DNA from: Maribacter polysaccharolyticus | GTDB taxonomy: Bacteria; Bacteroidota; Bacteroidia; Flavobacteriales; Flavobacteriaceae | Direction of reading: 5' to 3' | Length of the DNA: 64,000 bases | Assembly (NCBI RefSeq): GCF_028882255.1 | Contig: NZ_JARBUY010000001.1 | Location: 1,146,344-1,210,343 of the forward strand | Part shown: positions 1 to 8,789 of the stretch, piece after piece | How the letters are laid out: each line of letters opens with the position of its first letter | Position numbering within the stretch: the stretch's first letter is position 1 | The notes under the pieces: model-generated | What the model was told of the DNA's origin: nothing | The model's input: the letters and a program-made list of their open reading frames with translations, nothing else | Databases searched by the model: none | Made by a program: the position numbers and the translations under genes

Positions 1-1
1 C

Positions 2-244
2 GATGACTTAGGTATAGAACCTCCTGGACGATTTTACGGAAAGGATCTTAATGTTATGGGCGAAGTATTGTTGTCAAGATATGAACTTTACCTGCAGACC
101 AAACACAAAATCAAAACCCACGCCACGACAAACCTCAATGCCGAGGAATTGGAAGAACGCTATGGCAATCGGGTTCGAAGCCGCATGCGGGAACTGTTTA
201 ATTTGATTGCTTTTGATAAGGGAGCTGCGGATAAGCGTAAATAA
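2..244 (+). CDS. DnaC-like replication ATPase, C-terminal fragment (cut by window edge)
   Basis: The reading frame is open from the first bases and ends in TAA. It begins with the Walker-B-like DDLGIE and continues to NRVRSRMRELFNLIAF, which resembles the end of DnaC/phage-type helicase-loader ATPases: a conserved Asn-Arg-x-x-Ser-Arg sensor region, then a short basic tail KGAADKRK. Only about 80 residues are visible, so Walker A lies outside the window. Such genes occur in phages and integrative elements, where they help load the replicative helicase. IstB of IS21 was considered, but the C-terminal sequence does not look like it. A diverged copy of the last codons follows about 60 bp downstream. 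Confidence 0.6.
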   Translation, partial: DDLGIEPPGRFYGKDLNVMGEVLLSRYELYLQTKHKIKTHATTNLNAEELEERYGNRVRSRMRELFNLIAFDKGAADKRK

Positions 245-304
245 GACGATATAAATATTAAACTTTGGCAAATTTAATATTATTTGCCCAATCTTAATTA
301 AAGC

Positions 305-344
305 GATTGCTTTTGACAAAGGCACTGGGGACAAGAGGAAGTAA
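305..344 (+). repeat. Diverged duplicate of the DnaC-like gene's 3' end
   Basis: These 40 bp align without gaps to 205-244, the last 13 codons of the DnaC-like gene including the stop. The encoded peptides are IAFDKGAADKRK and IAFDKGTGDKRK. Nearly all base differences are synonymous third-position changes (GAT/GAC, AAG/AAA, AAA/AAG). This is therefore not a recent tandem duplication. It looks like the tail of a homologous gene left by recombination or by insertion of an element at this gene's 3' end. Confidence 0.6.
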
Positions 345-354
345 AATTCATCCG

Positions 355-564
355 TTATTTGGACTTTAATCGATTATAATTATCAATCAATGCTTCCGAC
401 ACGATTTTGGCTTTTTCATTACTGATACAGTCAAAAGTGATTTTTTGGGTTGTTATATATTCTTGCATTAGGATTTCAACATCTTTGCTGTTCAGGTATC
501 CATTATCCTTTAAGTTGCCAAGGATAGCACTATATCTGTCCGAACTGAACCCTTCTTCTAACAT
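355..564 (-). CDS. Small hypothetical protein (69 aa)
   Basis: An ATG-initiated frame of 69 codons with plausible composition: acidic/amphipathic helices, no signal peptide and no Cys pairs; it ends NYNRLKSK. I do not recognise the family. The ATG lies directly after a copy of the dispersed AAGTTCAAATAAAG word, and its own stop falls inside another, diverged copy, so it sits between two units of a local repeat family. It may be a real small accessory gene or the intact part of a decayed one; the surrounding DNA is mostly debris. Confidence 0.4.
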   Translation of the reverse strand: MLEEGFSSDRYSAILGNLKDNGYLNSKDVEILMQEYITTQKITFDCISNEKAKIVSEALIDNYNRLKSK

Positions 565-697
565 ATTCTTTATTTGAACTTAATGTGACGGCAACAAGTG
601 GCGAGTTCCCAATCTACCTTATACACCACAGTTGTTCTCCGTTTGTTATTTTAGATAAAAGGAAATCGGTTAAAATAAAAAGGGTCTCAATACATTT

Positions 698-996
698 TTA
701 TGACCTGTTACTGCCTAAGTAGGTTCTGTGAAACAATTCCACTGTCATTCCTTGATTGGCCTCGGGAATACCTCCCCCTTGGATCCATTCATCCTCGACC
801 AGTTTCCTTCCTGCTTTGAAGGTTAAACTCCGTTATAAGGCAAACCAAGGCTTCCCCTTTGGTTTTTTGGTCCTTTCCTTTGTATAATCCTCTAATATTG
901 TCGATCATGGTCGGTTTTCGCTAATGCTAAATATATTCCAAATTTGGAACTATAGAAAGTTAAATCGTTGTATGGGATGATTTCTTTTGAACTCAT
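698..996 (-). pseudogene. Frameshifted small gene remnant, family unknown
   Basis: On the minus strand, an ATG at 996 opens MSSKEIIPYNDLTFYSSKFG and continues to KTDHDRQY before a stop. Shifting one frame at about 906 gives MIDNIRGLYKGKDQKTKGEA and then CLITEF. A second shift gives KLVEDEWIQGGGIPEANQ, then HRTYLGSN and a stop. Each segment has coding-like composition and they join end to end, so this is probably one gene of roughly 100 codons broken by two indels. I do not recognise the product. Another coding-like scrap (WELATCCRHIKFK, then stop) lies further downstream near 570-650. Confidence 0.4.
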
Positions 997-1037
997 CCAT
1001 TATTTGAACTTTTCAGTAAGATAGTTAGAGTCCTCCT
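994..1037. repeat. Dispersed repeat unit, copy A
   Basis: Contains TTATTTGAACTTTTCAG (1000-1016), an exact 17-bp match to the unit at 12809-12852; with flanks the two share roughly 80% over about 45 bp. Shorter relatives lie at 355-367, 570-581 and 11774-11786, all in the same orientation. On the minus strand the two long copies read as related peptide ends: EDSNYLTEKFK-stop here and GDS-stop-CLPEKFK-stop at the other. They look like decayed 3' ends of homologous genes followed by a conserved GGATGA. Confidence 0.55.
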
Positions 1038-1142
1038 GAATACTAAACTCTTTGCACAGGTTGGACCGAAAAGGGAAAGCTTAAGAAAAGGAATTTTAAA
1101 AAAACTACTGACTCATTTTTTTATAAATGAAAAATCTTTCAA

Positions 1143-1233
1143 TGTGTCACTGTTTGACTGAAACAGGTGGCACCATCACTACGAAATAGCCATTTTCAAA
1201 GTTTGCACCAGTAGCGCACCGAATCGAACTTGT
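1143..1233. repeat. Possible IS21-type terminal repeat remnant
   Basis: Two successive units beginning CAC and ending GAAACAG or GAAATAG (1148 and 1171) are followed by a third, looser unit with CACC and CGAAT near 1208. Short repeats iterated at about 22-bp spacing near an end are typical of IS21-family termini. No istA or istB gene is next to it, so at most this is a solo end left by a lost insertion sequence. Assignment is by pattern only. Confidence 0.3.
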
Positions 1234-1630
1234 ATTTAATATGAACTTGTTTGTATGTAAAATTTAATTGATTGTCAAGAATCGTTATCGGAATGATTCT
1301 TAGCTATCCTAAATTCTACATGTCGTAAAGGTCAAAAAGGTAATATTACCCTAAATCTTGTGTGAGTTGTTAAAATTACTCTTATCGATTTAAAGGAGAT
1401 AATTTGTGAGCAATCGTGTCCATGAATATGTCTGTCAAAATGTCCACAGACCAACTCTTTTTTGGATCCAGTTTTACCGGATGCACCGCTTGTGAAAATC
1501 TGTCTAATGCTTGAACTCTCCTGATGTAATACAGAAATTATGAGGACAAGTAAGTTTTTAGCAAACTAGCAGAGTTAAAATAAGGTAAAGGACAACGTTG
1601 TTGCGTTAAACTCAGAACCTTACTTATAAA
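1234..1630. other. Intergenic, no gene seen
   Basis: AT-rich stretch downstream of the sigma factor gene. I found no open frame with coding character, no RNA gene and no convincing terminator hairpin. It probably continues the debris seen to its left. Confidence 0.5.
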
Positions 1631-2239
1631 CTAATGGTGAGGTATTTTATTACTACTAGAATTGAGTTCAATCAGTAGAAACATTATGGGCATGATCTTA
1701 TCCTTCAATTTTCCCCGAAGTATCCTGAATGCCTTATTCATTTGAACTTCTACGGTCCTTCTGGAAACTTTCATGAAATCCGCAATTTCAATATTAGTCA
1801 AACCCTCTTGTTTGCTTAATAAGAATGTTTGCTTACATCTTGGAGGTAGGTTTTGAACTTCGCACCGGACCAGTTCAATCTGTTTTTTTAAAAGTTCCTC
1901 ATTTTCATTTTCAACGATTTGCTCCAAGGCTTCAAAATGTATTCTCTCAATAGTCAACATTCTTTTGTCCTTTCTCCATTGATCGATAAAGCCATTATAG
2001 ACCGACTTGTACAAAAAACTTTTTATAGACTTTATTGATCGTATATTACGTCTTTTCTCCCATAAACTAATAAATACATTCTGAACTAGATCTTGGGCTC
2101 CCTCATAATCATTTGAAAGACTGTAGACATACAAACAAAGGGAATGATGATAGGTATTCATCAAATACACCAACGCTTGATGGTTTCCCTTTTCAAGTTC
2201 ATCCTTGAGTACTCCGTCATTGGAAAAATCAGTATTCAT
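1631..2239 (-). CDS. ECF-type RNA polymerase sigma factor (FecI/RpoE-like)
   Basis: Starting at MNTDFSNDGV gives about 202 residues, the usual length for Bacteroidetes ECF sigma factors; an upstream in-frame ATG would add an unlikely hydrophobic/basic extension. Region 2 is visible in YEGAQDLVQNVFISLWEKR and region 4 in the helix-turn-helix SRRTVEVQMNKAFRILR, preceded by LPPRCKQTFLLSKQEGLT. It is divergent from the FecR-like gene and the SusC/SusD genes, the standard arrangement in which signal-bound SusC contacts FecR and releases the sigma factor to transcribe the locus. The C-terminus ends in a short hydrophobic stretch. Confidence 0.9.
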   Translation of the reverse strand: MNTDFSNDGVLKDELEKGNHQALVYLMNTYHHSLCLYVYSLSNDYEGAQDLVQNVFISLWEKRRNIRSIKSIKSFLYKSVYNGFIDQWRKDKRMLTIERIHFEALEQIVENENEELLKKQIELVRCEVQNLPPRCKQTFLLSKQEGLTNIEIADFMKVSRRTVEVQMNKAFRILRGKLKDKIMPIMFLLIELNSSSNKIPHH

Positions 2240-2349
2240 TTTGCGAAATCTACAAATATTGTGGGGTAAATATATAAAAAACAAAAAATATTTTGCAGAA
2301 ATATAAGTAATGTTCCAATGTGATTCGTCTTACTAAAAAGAGTTCCTTA

Positions 2350-3519
2350 ATGTTGAACGACAAAATAGAGGCCATAATAATCAAATACTTTACCAAATCT
2401 GTCTCGATCCCCGAATTGATCAAGTTGACAGAATGGATGAGTGAGCCATCCAACGCTTTGATTTTTCAGGACTATGTAAAAACCAATTATCTAATAGATT
2501 CCAATATGCTTGACTTTGATACGGAAGCCGAAAAAGAAAAAATATTACAAAAAATAAGGGAGGATGAAAAAAACATCCGCAATAATAAATTTAAGGATTT
2601 GCTTAAGTATGCGGCAATATTCATTGGTGCTATTGGCCTTGGATTCTTTCTTCTGACTGATGATTTTTCTTTTACGAAAGAACAAGATATCATCACCAAT
2701 ATTAAAACTGAAATACAGCCTGGAAAGAACAAGGCTATCCTAACATTGGAAAACGGCTCAGATATAGATTTGGAAAACAGTGAAAACTTAAAATTGACAG
2801 GGCGTTCAATTTATGGCGAAAAACTGGTTTATGATACCAAGGCAGAAACCAAGAACAATAGTATCCAATATAATTATCTGGCGATTCCAAAGGGAGGGCA
2901 GTTTTTCGTGCAATTGTCAGATGGCACAAGGGTATGGTTGAATTCAGATTCGAAACTAAAATACCCGGTCAATTTTATTAGAGGGCAAGCAAGAAAAGTT
3001 GAATTGCTCTACGGTGAGGCCTATTTTGATGTATCACCAAGCACTGATCATAATGGGGATACCTTTCAAGTCCAAACCAGAATTCAAGAAATCGAAGTTT
3101 TAGGGACTGAGTTCAACATAAAAGCTTATCAAGATGAAAAAGAGATTGTTTCCACATTAGTTGAAGGAAGGGTAAAAATCACCAGTGGCACTGAAACAAA
3201 CGTTCTCAGACCGTCGGAGCAAGCACTCCTATATACTGGGGGTCAAAGTATGACCATTCGCAAAGTCGATAAACTGTTCGATGAAATTGCCTGGAAGGAT
3301 GGATACTTCAGTTTTAAACATAAGTCTATGAAGGATATTATGAAAATTTTGTCCAGATGGTACGATATGGACTATGTCTTTAAAAATTCGGAAAAAGAAA
3401 ACAAGCGCTTTACAGGAGTATTGGATAGAGAAAGTACCATTAATGAAATATTAAACTATATACAAAAAACCAATGAAATAAGTTATGAGATAAAAAACAA
3501 GACCGTAATTATAGACTAA
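2350..3519 (+). CDS. FecR-family anti-sigma factor
   Basis: An inner-membrane regulator partnering the divergent ECF sigma factor. An N-terminal cytoplasmic sigma-binding region of about 80 residues is followed by one membrane span (YAAIFIGAIGLGFFLL), then the periplasmic FecR domain (YLAIPKGGQFFVQLSDGTRV, VELLYGEAYFDV, EVLGTEFNIKAYQD) and a C-terminal DUF4974-like domain (FKHKSMKDIMKILSRWYDMD). The ATG at 2350 is preferred over a GTG ten codons upstream. The periplasmic end should touch the N-terminal STN domain of the downstream SusC protein, which that protein has. Confidence 0.92.
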   Translation: MLNDKIEAIIIKYFTKSVSIPELIKLTEWMSEPSNALIFQDYVKTNYLIDSNMLDFDTEAEKEKILQKIREDEKNIRNNKFKDLLKYAAIFIGAIGLGFFLLTDDFSFTKEQDIITNIKTEIQPGKNKAILTLENGSDIDLENSENLKLTGRSIYGEKLVYDTKAETKNNSIQYNYLAIPKGGQFFVQLSDGTRVWLNSDSKLKYPVNFIRGQARKVELLYGEAYFDVSPSTDHNGDTFQVQTRIQEIEVLGTEFNIKAYQDEKEIVSTLVEGRVKITSGTETNVLRPSEQALLYTGGQSMTIRKVDKLFDEIAWKDGYFSFKHKSMKDIMKILSRWYDMDYVFKNSEKENKRFTGVLDRESTINEILNYIQKTNEISYEIKNKTVIID

Positions 3520-3615
3520 GTAAAAAGGAACAAAGTCGCTACCTCCTAAAGTGTTGACTTCATTCCCTCTACGTAAGATTAATCAAATTGATCAACTAAT
3601 CCGAAATACTAATTT

Positions 3616-6600
3616 ATGAAAATTAACTTTACCAATGTTATTCTCCATAAATGGGGAAAACTTCTACGAACCATTATGAGAACATTTATTTTTCTGTTTT
3701 TCACATCAGTCTTTAGTATTACCCCAAATAATTCGTTCTCTCAAAATGCCAAAATCAAAATCGATTCTGATATGACAATATCGGTAGCTCAGATTTTTGA
3801 ACTCGTTCAGCAACAAGCCGGTTATAAATTTGTTTATAGCGACGACCTGATTGCTGATGCTCCAAAAGTTGAATTGAAGAAGGGTGTGATCCCTGCAAAA
3901 AGACTTATAAGAAAAGGATTGTCACCTATAGGATGTTCCTTCGAGTTTACTAACAACGAAACAATTATTGTAAAAAAAGATTTGAATCCACCTTTAGTGG
4001 AAAGTACCATTAGTTTGGAACAACAACGGACAATAATGGGAAACATTAAGGATGAAAATGGTGGGCCACTACCTGGTGCTTCGATTGTTGAAAAAGGTAC
4101 TACCAATGGAATATCAACCGATTTTAATGGTGATTTTTCTTTGGATATTACCTCAGATCCGGCTATTCTGATAGTTTCCTATTTGGGTTTCCTAACCAAG
4201 GAAGTGGCCGTCGGTGCTTCAGATTTCGTGAGTATAACCCTTCTCCCAGATACGGAAAGCCTAGAAGAGGTTGTGGTAACCGCTTTGGGTATTAGGCGGG
4301 AGGAAAAAGCCTTGGGTTACGCCGTTCAAGAAATCTCAGGAGAAAGTTTGCAAAAGGTATCCGGCGTGGATGTCGGTACTTCACTAACCGGTAAAGTCGC
4401 AGGTCTTTTGGTCAAGAACTCAACAGATTTTAATGTTGCACCTGAAATTACCATTCGAGGTGAGGAACCCCTATTGGTGATTGATGGTATTGCTTATGCC
4501 AATAAAACGCTAAGCGACGTATCTTCAGAGGATATAGAATCAATGAGCGTATTAAAAGGAGCAACAGCTTCCTCACTTTATGGATTTCGTGGAGCAAATG
4601 GCGCAATTCTGATTACTACAAAAAATGGTAGTACTGGTAAAAGTGGATTATCTGTTGACCTAACAACCAACACAATGTTTTCTGCCGGGTTTTTAGCAAT
4701 TCCTGAAAAGCAAAGTATTTATGGGCGTGGCACAAATAATACTTATGATATTAATACAGATCAATCATGGGGTCAGGTTATGGATGGATCGATACAAACG
4801 CAATGGGACCCTATTTTAAAGGAGTTTAGGGATTTTGAATACCTACCAATAGGCAAGGACAATTTCAAAAACTTTTTAGAACAAGGGTATATAACAAATA
4901 ATAATGTTAATGTGGCGTATAGAGAGGGGAATGTTGCCTTAAGGAGTTCCATAAACTGGACAGAAAATAAGGGACAGTACCCAAATTCCACTTTAGACAA
5001 ATACACGTATACCTTAGGCGGGGATATTGATTTGGACAAGTTTCAATTGACTTCAAATTTATCGTATGCCAGAAGAGAATCCCCGAATATGGGTTCTAAC
5101 GGCTATACTTCCTATGACCCAATGTACACTTTATTGATTTGGGGACCTGTCGATTACAATGTTCTCGATTATAAAGATAATTATTGGATCATCCCGGACG
5201 TACTCCAAAACAACCATTATGGATATGATTATGAAGAAAATAGATATAGGGGAAAAAGCCAAAATAGCCCGTATTTTGACCGATATGAAAAAACAAATGA
5301 AGTATCGCGAGATATCTTTAATGCAGACCTCTCCATGAGCTATGATATAGCTGATTGGTTAAAAGCAACTGTTCGTTCAGGATTGGATTTTTATGTGGAT
5401 CGCGGACAGTTAAGGGTTTCCCAAGGCTCTTATGTATCAACCGGTAACACAGCTATTCCTGGAAATCTGTATACTTGGAATGGTACTAGGACAGGAGCCT
5501 ATGTAACAGGTAAAACACAAGGCTTTAGTACAAACAGTGATCTGTTGCTTACAGGTAATAAAACTTTTGACAAATTTGAAATGGAATACCTTGTTGGGGG
5601 GACAATATATTATAAAAGAGATGATAATATCAATGCCCAAACAGTAGGTGGTATTTCAATTCCCGGTTTTTTCTCTTTAAATGCATCAGTAGAACCAGCA
5701 GCTGTTTCAGAAACCACATATGCACAGCAGGTTAACTCCGCATTTGGTCGCTTTGCCTTGTCATGGAACAAATTAATATACTTTGAAGTCACTGGGAGAA
5801 ATGACTGGAGCTCTACATTGGCAGGGCCCAATGTATCAGATTCAAAAAGGTCTTATTTCTACCCCTCGACTTCAAGTAGTTTAATAATTTCGGAATTGCT
5901 ACCTGAATCCACTAAAAGTTGGCTTGATCTATTAAAGATCAGAAATTCTTGGACACAATCAAAAACACCTGCGGGGATCTATGAAATAAATAGCGTTTTT
6001 ACTACTACAACAGGTCTCTGGAATAATGTTAATGGGGCTAGTGCCCCCAGTAGTTTATATGATTTAAATAGTATTCGACCTCAAAGTGCCGATACCTATG
6101 AGGTTGGTTTGCAAGGGATTTTGTTTAAAAAACGCCTAACATTTGATGTATCCTACTATACAAAAGACATGTACAACTTATTAAAATACGCCCCTGTAAC
6201 TGCCGCTTCAGGGTATACCAGTAACTATATTAATACCGATGAGGAAAGAGCACGCAGGGGGTGGGAAGTAGCACTTACTGCTAGGCCAATTGATAAAGAG
6301 GATTGGCAATGGGATTTAAGTATGAATTGGTCAACGTATAAGGAAGTATATACAAAATTAGACCCCCTATATTCTACTGAAAAACCTTGGATAAAAGAAA
6401 ATGCAAGGGTTGATGCTTATGTAGGAAAAGAATTTTTAAAAGTTCCTGAAACAGGAGAAAATATCTATAGTAATGGACGGATCCAAAGAAGTGCCTATAG
6501 TACAGTATTCGGTTATTCCGATCCTGATTGGTTATGGGGGGTGAACTCTACCTTACAATATAAAAATCTAAGTCTATTCGTTTCAATGGATGGTGTTGTC

Positions 6601-7116
6601 GGCGGTTTAATGAATACAAGGACAGAGAGTTATATGTGGCAATCTGGTGGCCATCCCGATTCAGTTACAGAGGAAAGAGCTTTGGACGTTGCCACACCGG
6701 GCTCAGAAAATTATATTGGAGATGGTGTAATGGTCGTATCAGGGGATGTTAGTTTCGATACGGATGGTAATATATTGGAAGATACGCGTGCTTTTGCACC
6801 AAATGATGTACCGACCACATATCTAAGAGCCGTAAAGGATTTACACAACAGTAGTGCTTGGGGAGGTTCGGGAACTACGGCCGATGCCTATGAAAAAACC
6901 TTCTTTAAGCTGCGAGAAGTATCTTTAACATATAACGTTCCAAACCGTGTGTTGGAAGGTTGGGGACCTATTAAAAATGCGTCCATTAGTTTCATAGGAC
7001 AAAACGTACTGTTATGGGCAAAAGATTTTAAATATTCCGATCCAGATGGCGGTAGGGAGGATTTTTCCGATCCCTCTGTTAGATATCTCGGAGCTAATAT
7101 TAAACTTTCATTTTAA
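3616..7116 (+). CDS. SusC/RagA-family TonB-dependent outer-membrane transporter with STN signalling domain
   Basis: A 1166-residue protein with a signal peptide (MRTFIFLFFTSVF, cleavage near SFSQ), then an STN signalling domain (about 50-110: MTISVAQIFELVQQQAGYKF), a carboxypeptidase-like beta-sandwich (IMGNIKDENGGPLPGASIVE), a TonB-box-like segment (EEVVVTALGI), a plug (AGLLVKNSTD to GANGAILITTKNG) and a beta-barrel ending NIKLSF. It forms the channel of a SusCD pair that imports a bound oligomer using TonB energy. The STN domain plus neighbouring FecR and ECF genes indicates ligand-induced transcriptional autoregulation. The SusD gene follows after 12 bp. Confidence 0.95.
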   Translation: MKINFTNVILHKWGKLLRTIMRTFIFLFFTSVFSITPNNSFSQNAKIKIDSDMTISVAQIFELVQQQAGYKFVYSDDLIADAPKVELKKGVIPAKRLIRKGLSPIGCSFEFTNNETIIVKKDLNPPLVESTISLEQQRTIMGNIKDENGGPLPGASIVEKGTTNGISTDFNGDFSLDITSDPAILIVSYLGFLTKEVAVGASDFVSITLLPDTESLEEVVVTALGIRREEKALGYAVQEISGESLQKVSGVDVGTSLTGKVAGLLVKNSTDFNVAPEITIRGEEPLLVIDGIAYANKTLSDVSSEDIESMSVLKGATASSLYGFRGANGAILITTKNGSTGKSGLSVDLTTNTMFSAGFLAIPEKQSIYGRGTNNTYDINTDQSWGQVMDGSIQTQWDPILKEFRDFEYLPIGKDNFKNFLEQGYITNNNVNVAYREGNVALRSSINWTENKGQYPNSTLDKYTYTLGGDIDLDKFQLTSNLSYARRESPNMGSNGYTSYDPMYTLLIWGPVDYNVLDYKDNYWIIPDVLQNNHYGYDYEENRYRGKSQNSPYFDRYEKTNEVSRDIFNADLSMSYDIADWLKATVRSGLDFYVDRGQLRVSQGSYVSTGNTAIPGNLYTWNGTRTGAYVTGKTQGFSTNSDLLLTGNKTFDKFEMEYLVGGTIYYKRDDNINAQTVGGISIPGFFSLNASVEPAAVSETTYAQQVNSAFGRFALSWNKLIYFEVTGRNDWSSTLAGPNVSDSKRSYFYPSTSSSLIISELLPESTKSWLDLLKIRNSWTQSKTPAGIYEINSVFTTTTGLWNNVNGASAPSSLYDLNSIRPQSADTYEVGLQGILFKKRLTFDVSYYTKDMYNLLKYAPVTAASGYTSNYINTDEERARRGWEVALTARPIDKEDWQWDLSMNWSTYKEVYTKLDPLYSTEKPWIKENARVDAYVGKEFLKVPETGENIYSNGRIQRSAYSTVFGYSDPDWLWGVNSTLQYKNLSLFVSMDGVVGGLMNTRTESYMWQSGGHPDSVTEERALDVATPGSENYIGDGVMVVSGDVSFDTDGNILEDTRAFAPNDVPTTYLRAVKDLHNSSAWGGSGTTADAYEKTFFKLREVSLTYNVPNRVLEGWGPIKNASISFIGQNVLLWAKDFKYSDPDGGREDFSDPSVRYLGANIKLSF

Positions 7117-7128
7117 TAGACAAAAAAC

Positions 7129-8661
7129 ATGAAAAATTTAAAATATACTATCATAACGATCATTTCTTCCATCGTTGCATTTTCGTGCAGCAATTTTGAA
7201 GATATAAATACAGACCCGGATAAATCAACCACTGTTGCTCCGGAAATGCTTGCTACACAGGTATTGGTAAATACATATAGATTGTCAAATACTAGTGCTG
7301 ATGTTTATACCCAGGTCAATCTGTTCAACAAACATACCGCAGTTCTTAAATCCAGCCCAGATCCAAACCAATACTATTTTTCATATTGGCCTTTTGGTAG
7401 TTTTGGTAAATACAAAAATCTGACCGACCTTAAAAGAATGGTTGAATTTTCTGAGGGGGCACTATATGAATCCTCATTTAAGGGCTTAGCCTTGTTTCTC
7501 AAAGCTTCTTACGGTTTTTCGGCAACATTGGATGTGGGGGATGTCCCTTATTCTGAAGCAGGAATGGCCGAAGAAGAAATTACAAGGCCAAAATATGATA
7601 AACAAGCTGAAGTATTTGCACAGATATTGCTTGACCTTCAACAAGCGGAATCATATTTTGCGGAAGGAGCTGATTTTGGGGGTGACATCATGTTTGATGG
7701 AGACGTTACCAAATGGCGTAAGCTTTGTAATGCCATGCAGCTTAAAGTTATCCAAACTATAAGTAAAAAAGCTACTACGGACCAAAAAAACCGTTTTTCC
7801 GCCATTGTAAATGCCGGTAATTTGATGGAAGGCAATGATGACAATTTAAAATTGGTTTATTCTGAAAATCCAAACGCGACATTTCCTTTTTGGAATGGTG
7901 AAAATCAAAGAATTGACGAAGGTGTATCAAAATTAGTAGTTGATGCTTTAAAGAATTTCAATGATCGAAGACTGTTTTATTTCGCTGAACCTGCTCAAGC
8001 CCAGATTGATGGGGGTCAACTGGAATCCGAGTTTGATGCCTATGTGGGGGCCCCCACAGCACTGGCAGCAGAACAACTATCTTTGAATAATCAAGCTGGT
8101 ATATATTCTTTGGTAAATAAACGTTATGTGGAATTTATGGATGGTGACCCCATGCTACTTTTTACCTATTCCGAACAATGTTTTATTATTGCTGAAGCCA
8201 TTGAGGAAGGTTGGGTGAGTGGTAATGCTCAGGAGTATTATGAAAAGGGGGTAAAAGCCATGTTGGAATATTATATGAACCTCAACCATACTGAAGGGTG
8301 GGTTCATGGTATGGCTATTGACCAAGAATATATCGATAATTATTTTACAGGTGCTGCTGCCTATGCGTCTACAGGTTCCAAAGAAGATCGTTTGGAGCAA
8401 ATATTGACTCAAAGATGGTTGATAGATTTCTTTCAAGGGAATGGTGGCAATTACCCACAATTTCTGCGTACAGGTTATCCTGAATATCCTTTGGACCCCG
8501 CAACCAGTTTAAATCCTGATGATCCAACGGTTTATCCAAAACGATGGAAATATCCTGAAAACGAACAAACGACTAATCCTGAAAACTATCAGAAAGCCAT
8601 TGATGTACAATATGGCGGTTTTGATGGAATTAACCAAGTTCCCTGGTACTTAAAGGATTAA
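7129..8661 (+). CDS. SusD/RagB-family surface lipoprotein
   Basis: A 510-residue lipoprotein: signal peptide with lipobox ending AFSCSN, then EDINTDPDKSTTVAPEMLAT, typical of the SusD-like branch with Asp-rich N-terminus. TPR-like helices form the scaffold that caps the SusC barrel and captures substrate at the cell surface. The C-terminal part contains LTQRWLIDFFQGN and ends with RWKYPENEQTTNPENYQKA, also characteristic of this branch. It directly follows its SusC partner. The bound ligand cannot be read from sequence; the downstream GDPD-GH16 fusion suggests a phosphoglycerol-decorated beta-glucan. Confidence 0.93.
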   Translation: MKNLKYTIITIISSIVAFSCSNFEDINTDPDKSTTVAPEMLATQVLVNTYRLSNTSADVYTQVNLFNKHTAVLKSSPDPNQYYFSYWPFGSFGKYKNLTDLKRMVEFSEGALYESSFKGLALFLKASYGFSATLDVGDVPYSEAGMAEEEITRPKYDKQAEVFAQILLDLQQAESYFAEGADFGGDIMFDGDVTKWRKLCNAMQLKVIQTISKKATTDQKNRFSAIVNAGNLMEGNDDNLKLVYSENPNATFPFWNGENQRIDEGVSKLVVDALKNFNDRRLFYFAEPAQAQIDGGQLESEFDAYVGAPTALAAEQLSLNNQAGIYSLVNKRYVEFMDGDPMLLFTYSEQCFIIAEAIEEGWVSGNAQEYYEKGVKAMLEYYMNLNHTEGWVHGMAIDQEYIDNYFTGAAAYASTGSKEDRLEQILTQRWLIDFFQGNGGNYPQFLRTGYPEYPLDPATSLNPDDPTVYPKRWKYPENEQTTNPENYQKAIDVQYGGFDGINQVPWYLKD

Positions 8662-8716
8662 CTGAATAAAGTATTGATTATTTCATATTGTTTAAGTTGT
8701 TAGTTTAGTTGCATTG

Positions 8717-8747
8717 ATCTAAGGGCATCTTCTGCATGCCCTTAGAT
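8717..8747 (+). terminator. Hairpin after susD-like gene
   Basis: A perfect 12-bp inverted repeat (ATCTAAGGGCAT and ATGCCCTTAGAT) with a 7-base loop lies between the SusD-like gene and the GDPD-GH16 gene. The 3' side is AT-rich without a long T tract. It may be a partial terminator that lowers expression of the enzyme genes relative to SusCD, or an mRNA-stabilising hairpin. Confidence 0.6.
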
Positions 8748-8789
8748 TATTATTGATTTACATTATTTTCTTATTTAAAATACAAATCC

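Noticed and set aside
2-244. IS21 IstB assignment for the first partial gene
   Set aside because: The C-terminal NRVRSRMRELFNLI pattern fits DnaC-like loaders, and no istA or IS21 end adjoins it.
2240-2284. Longer start for the ECF sigma factor
   Set aside because: It would add MFFIYLPHNICRFRK, which is atypical; the ATG at 2239 gives the usual length.
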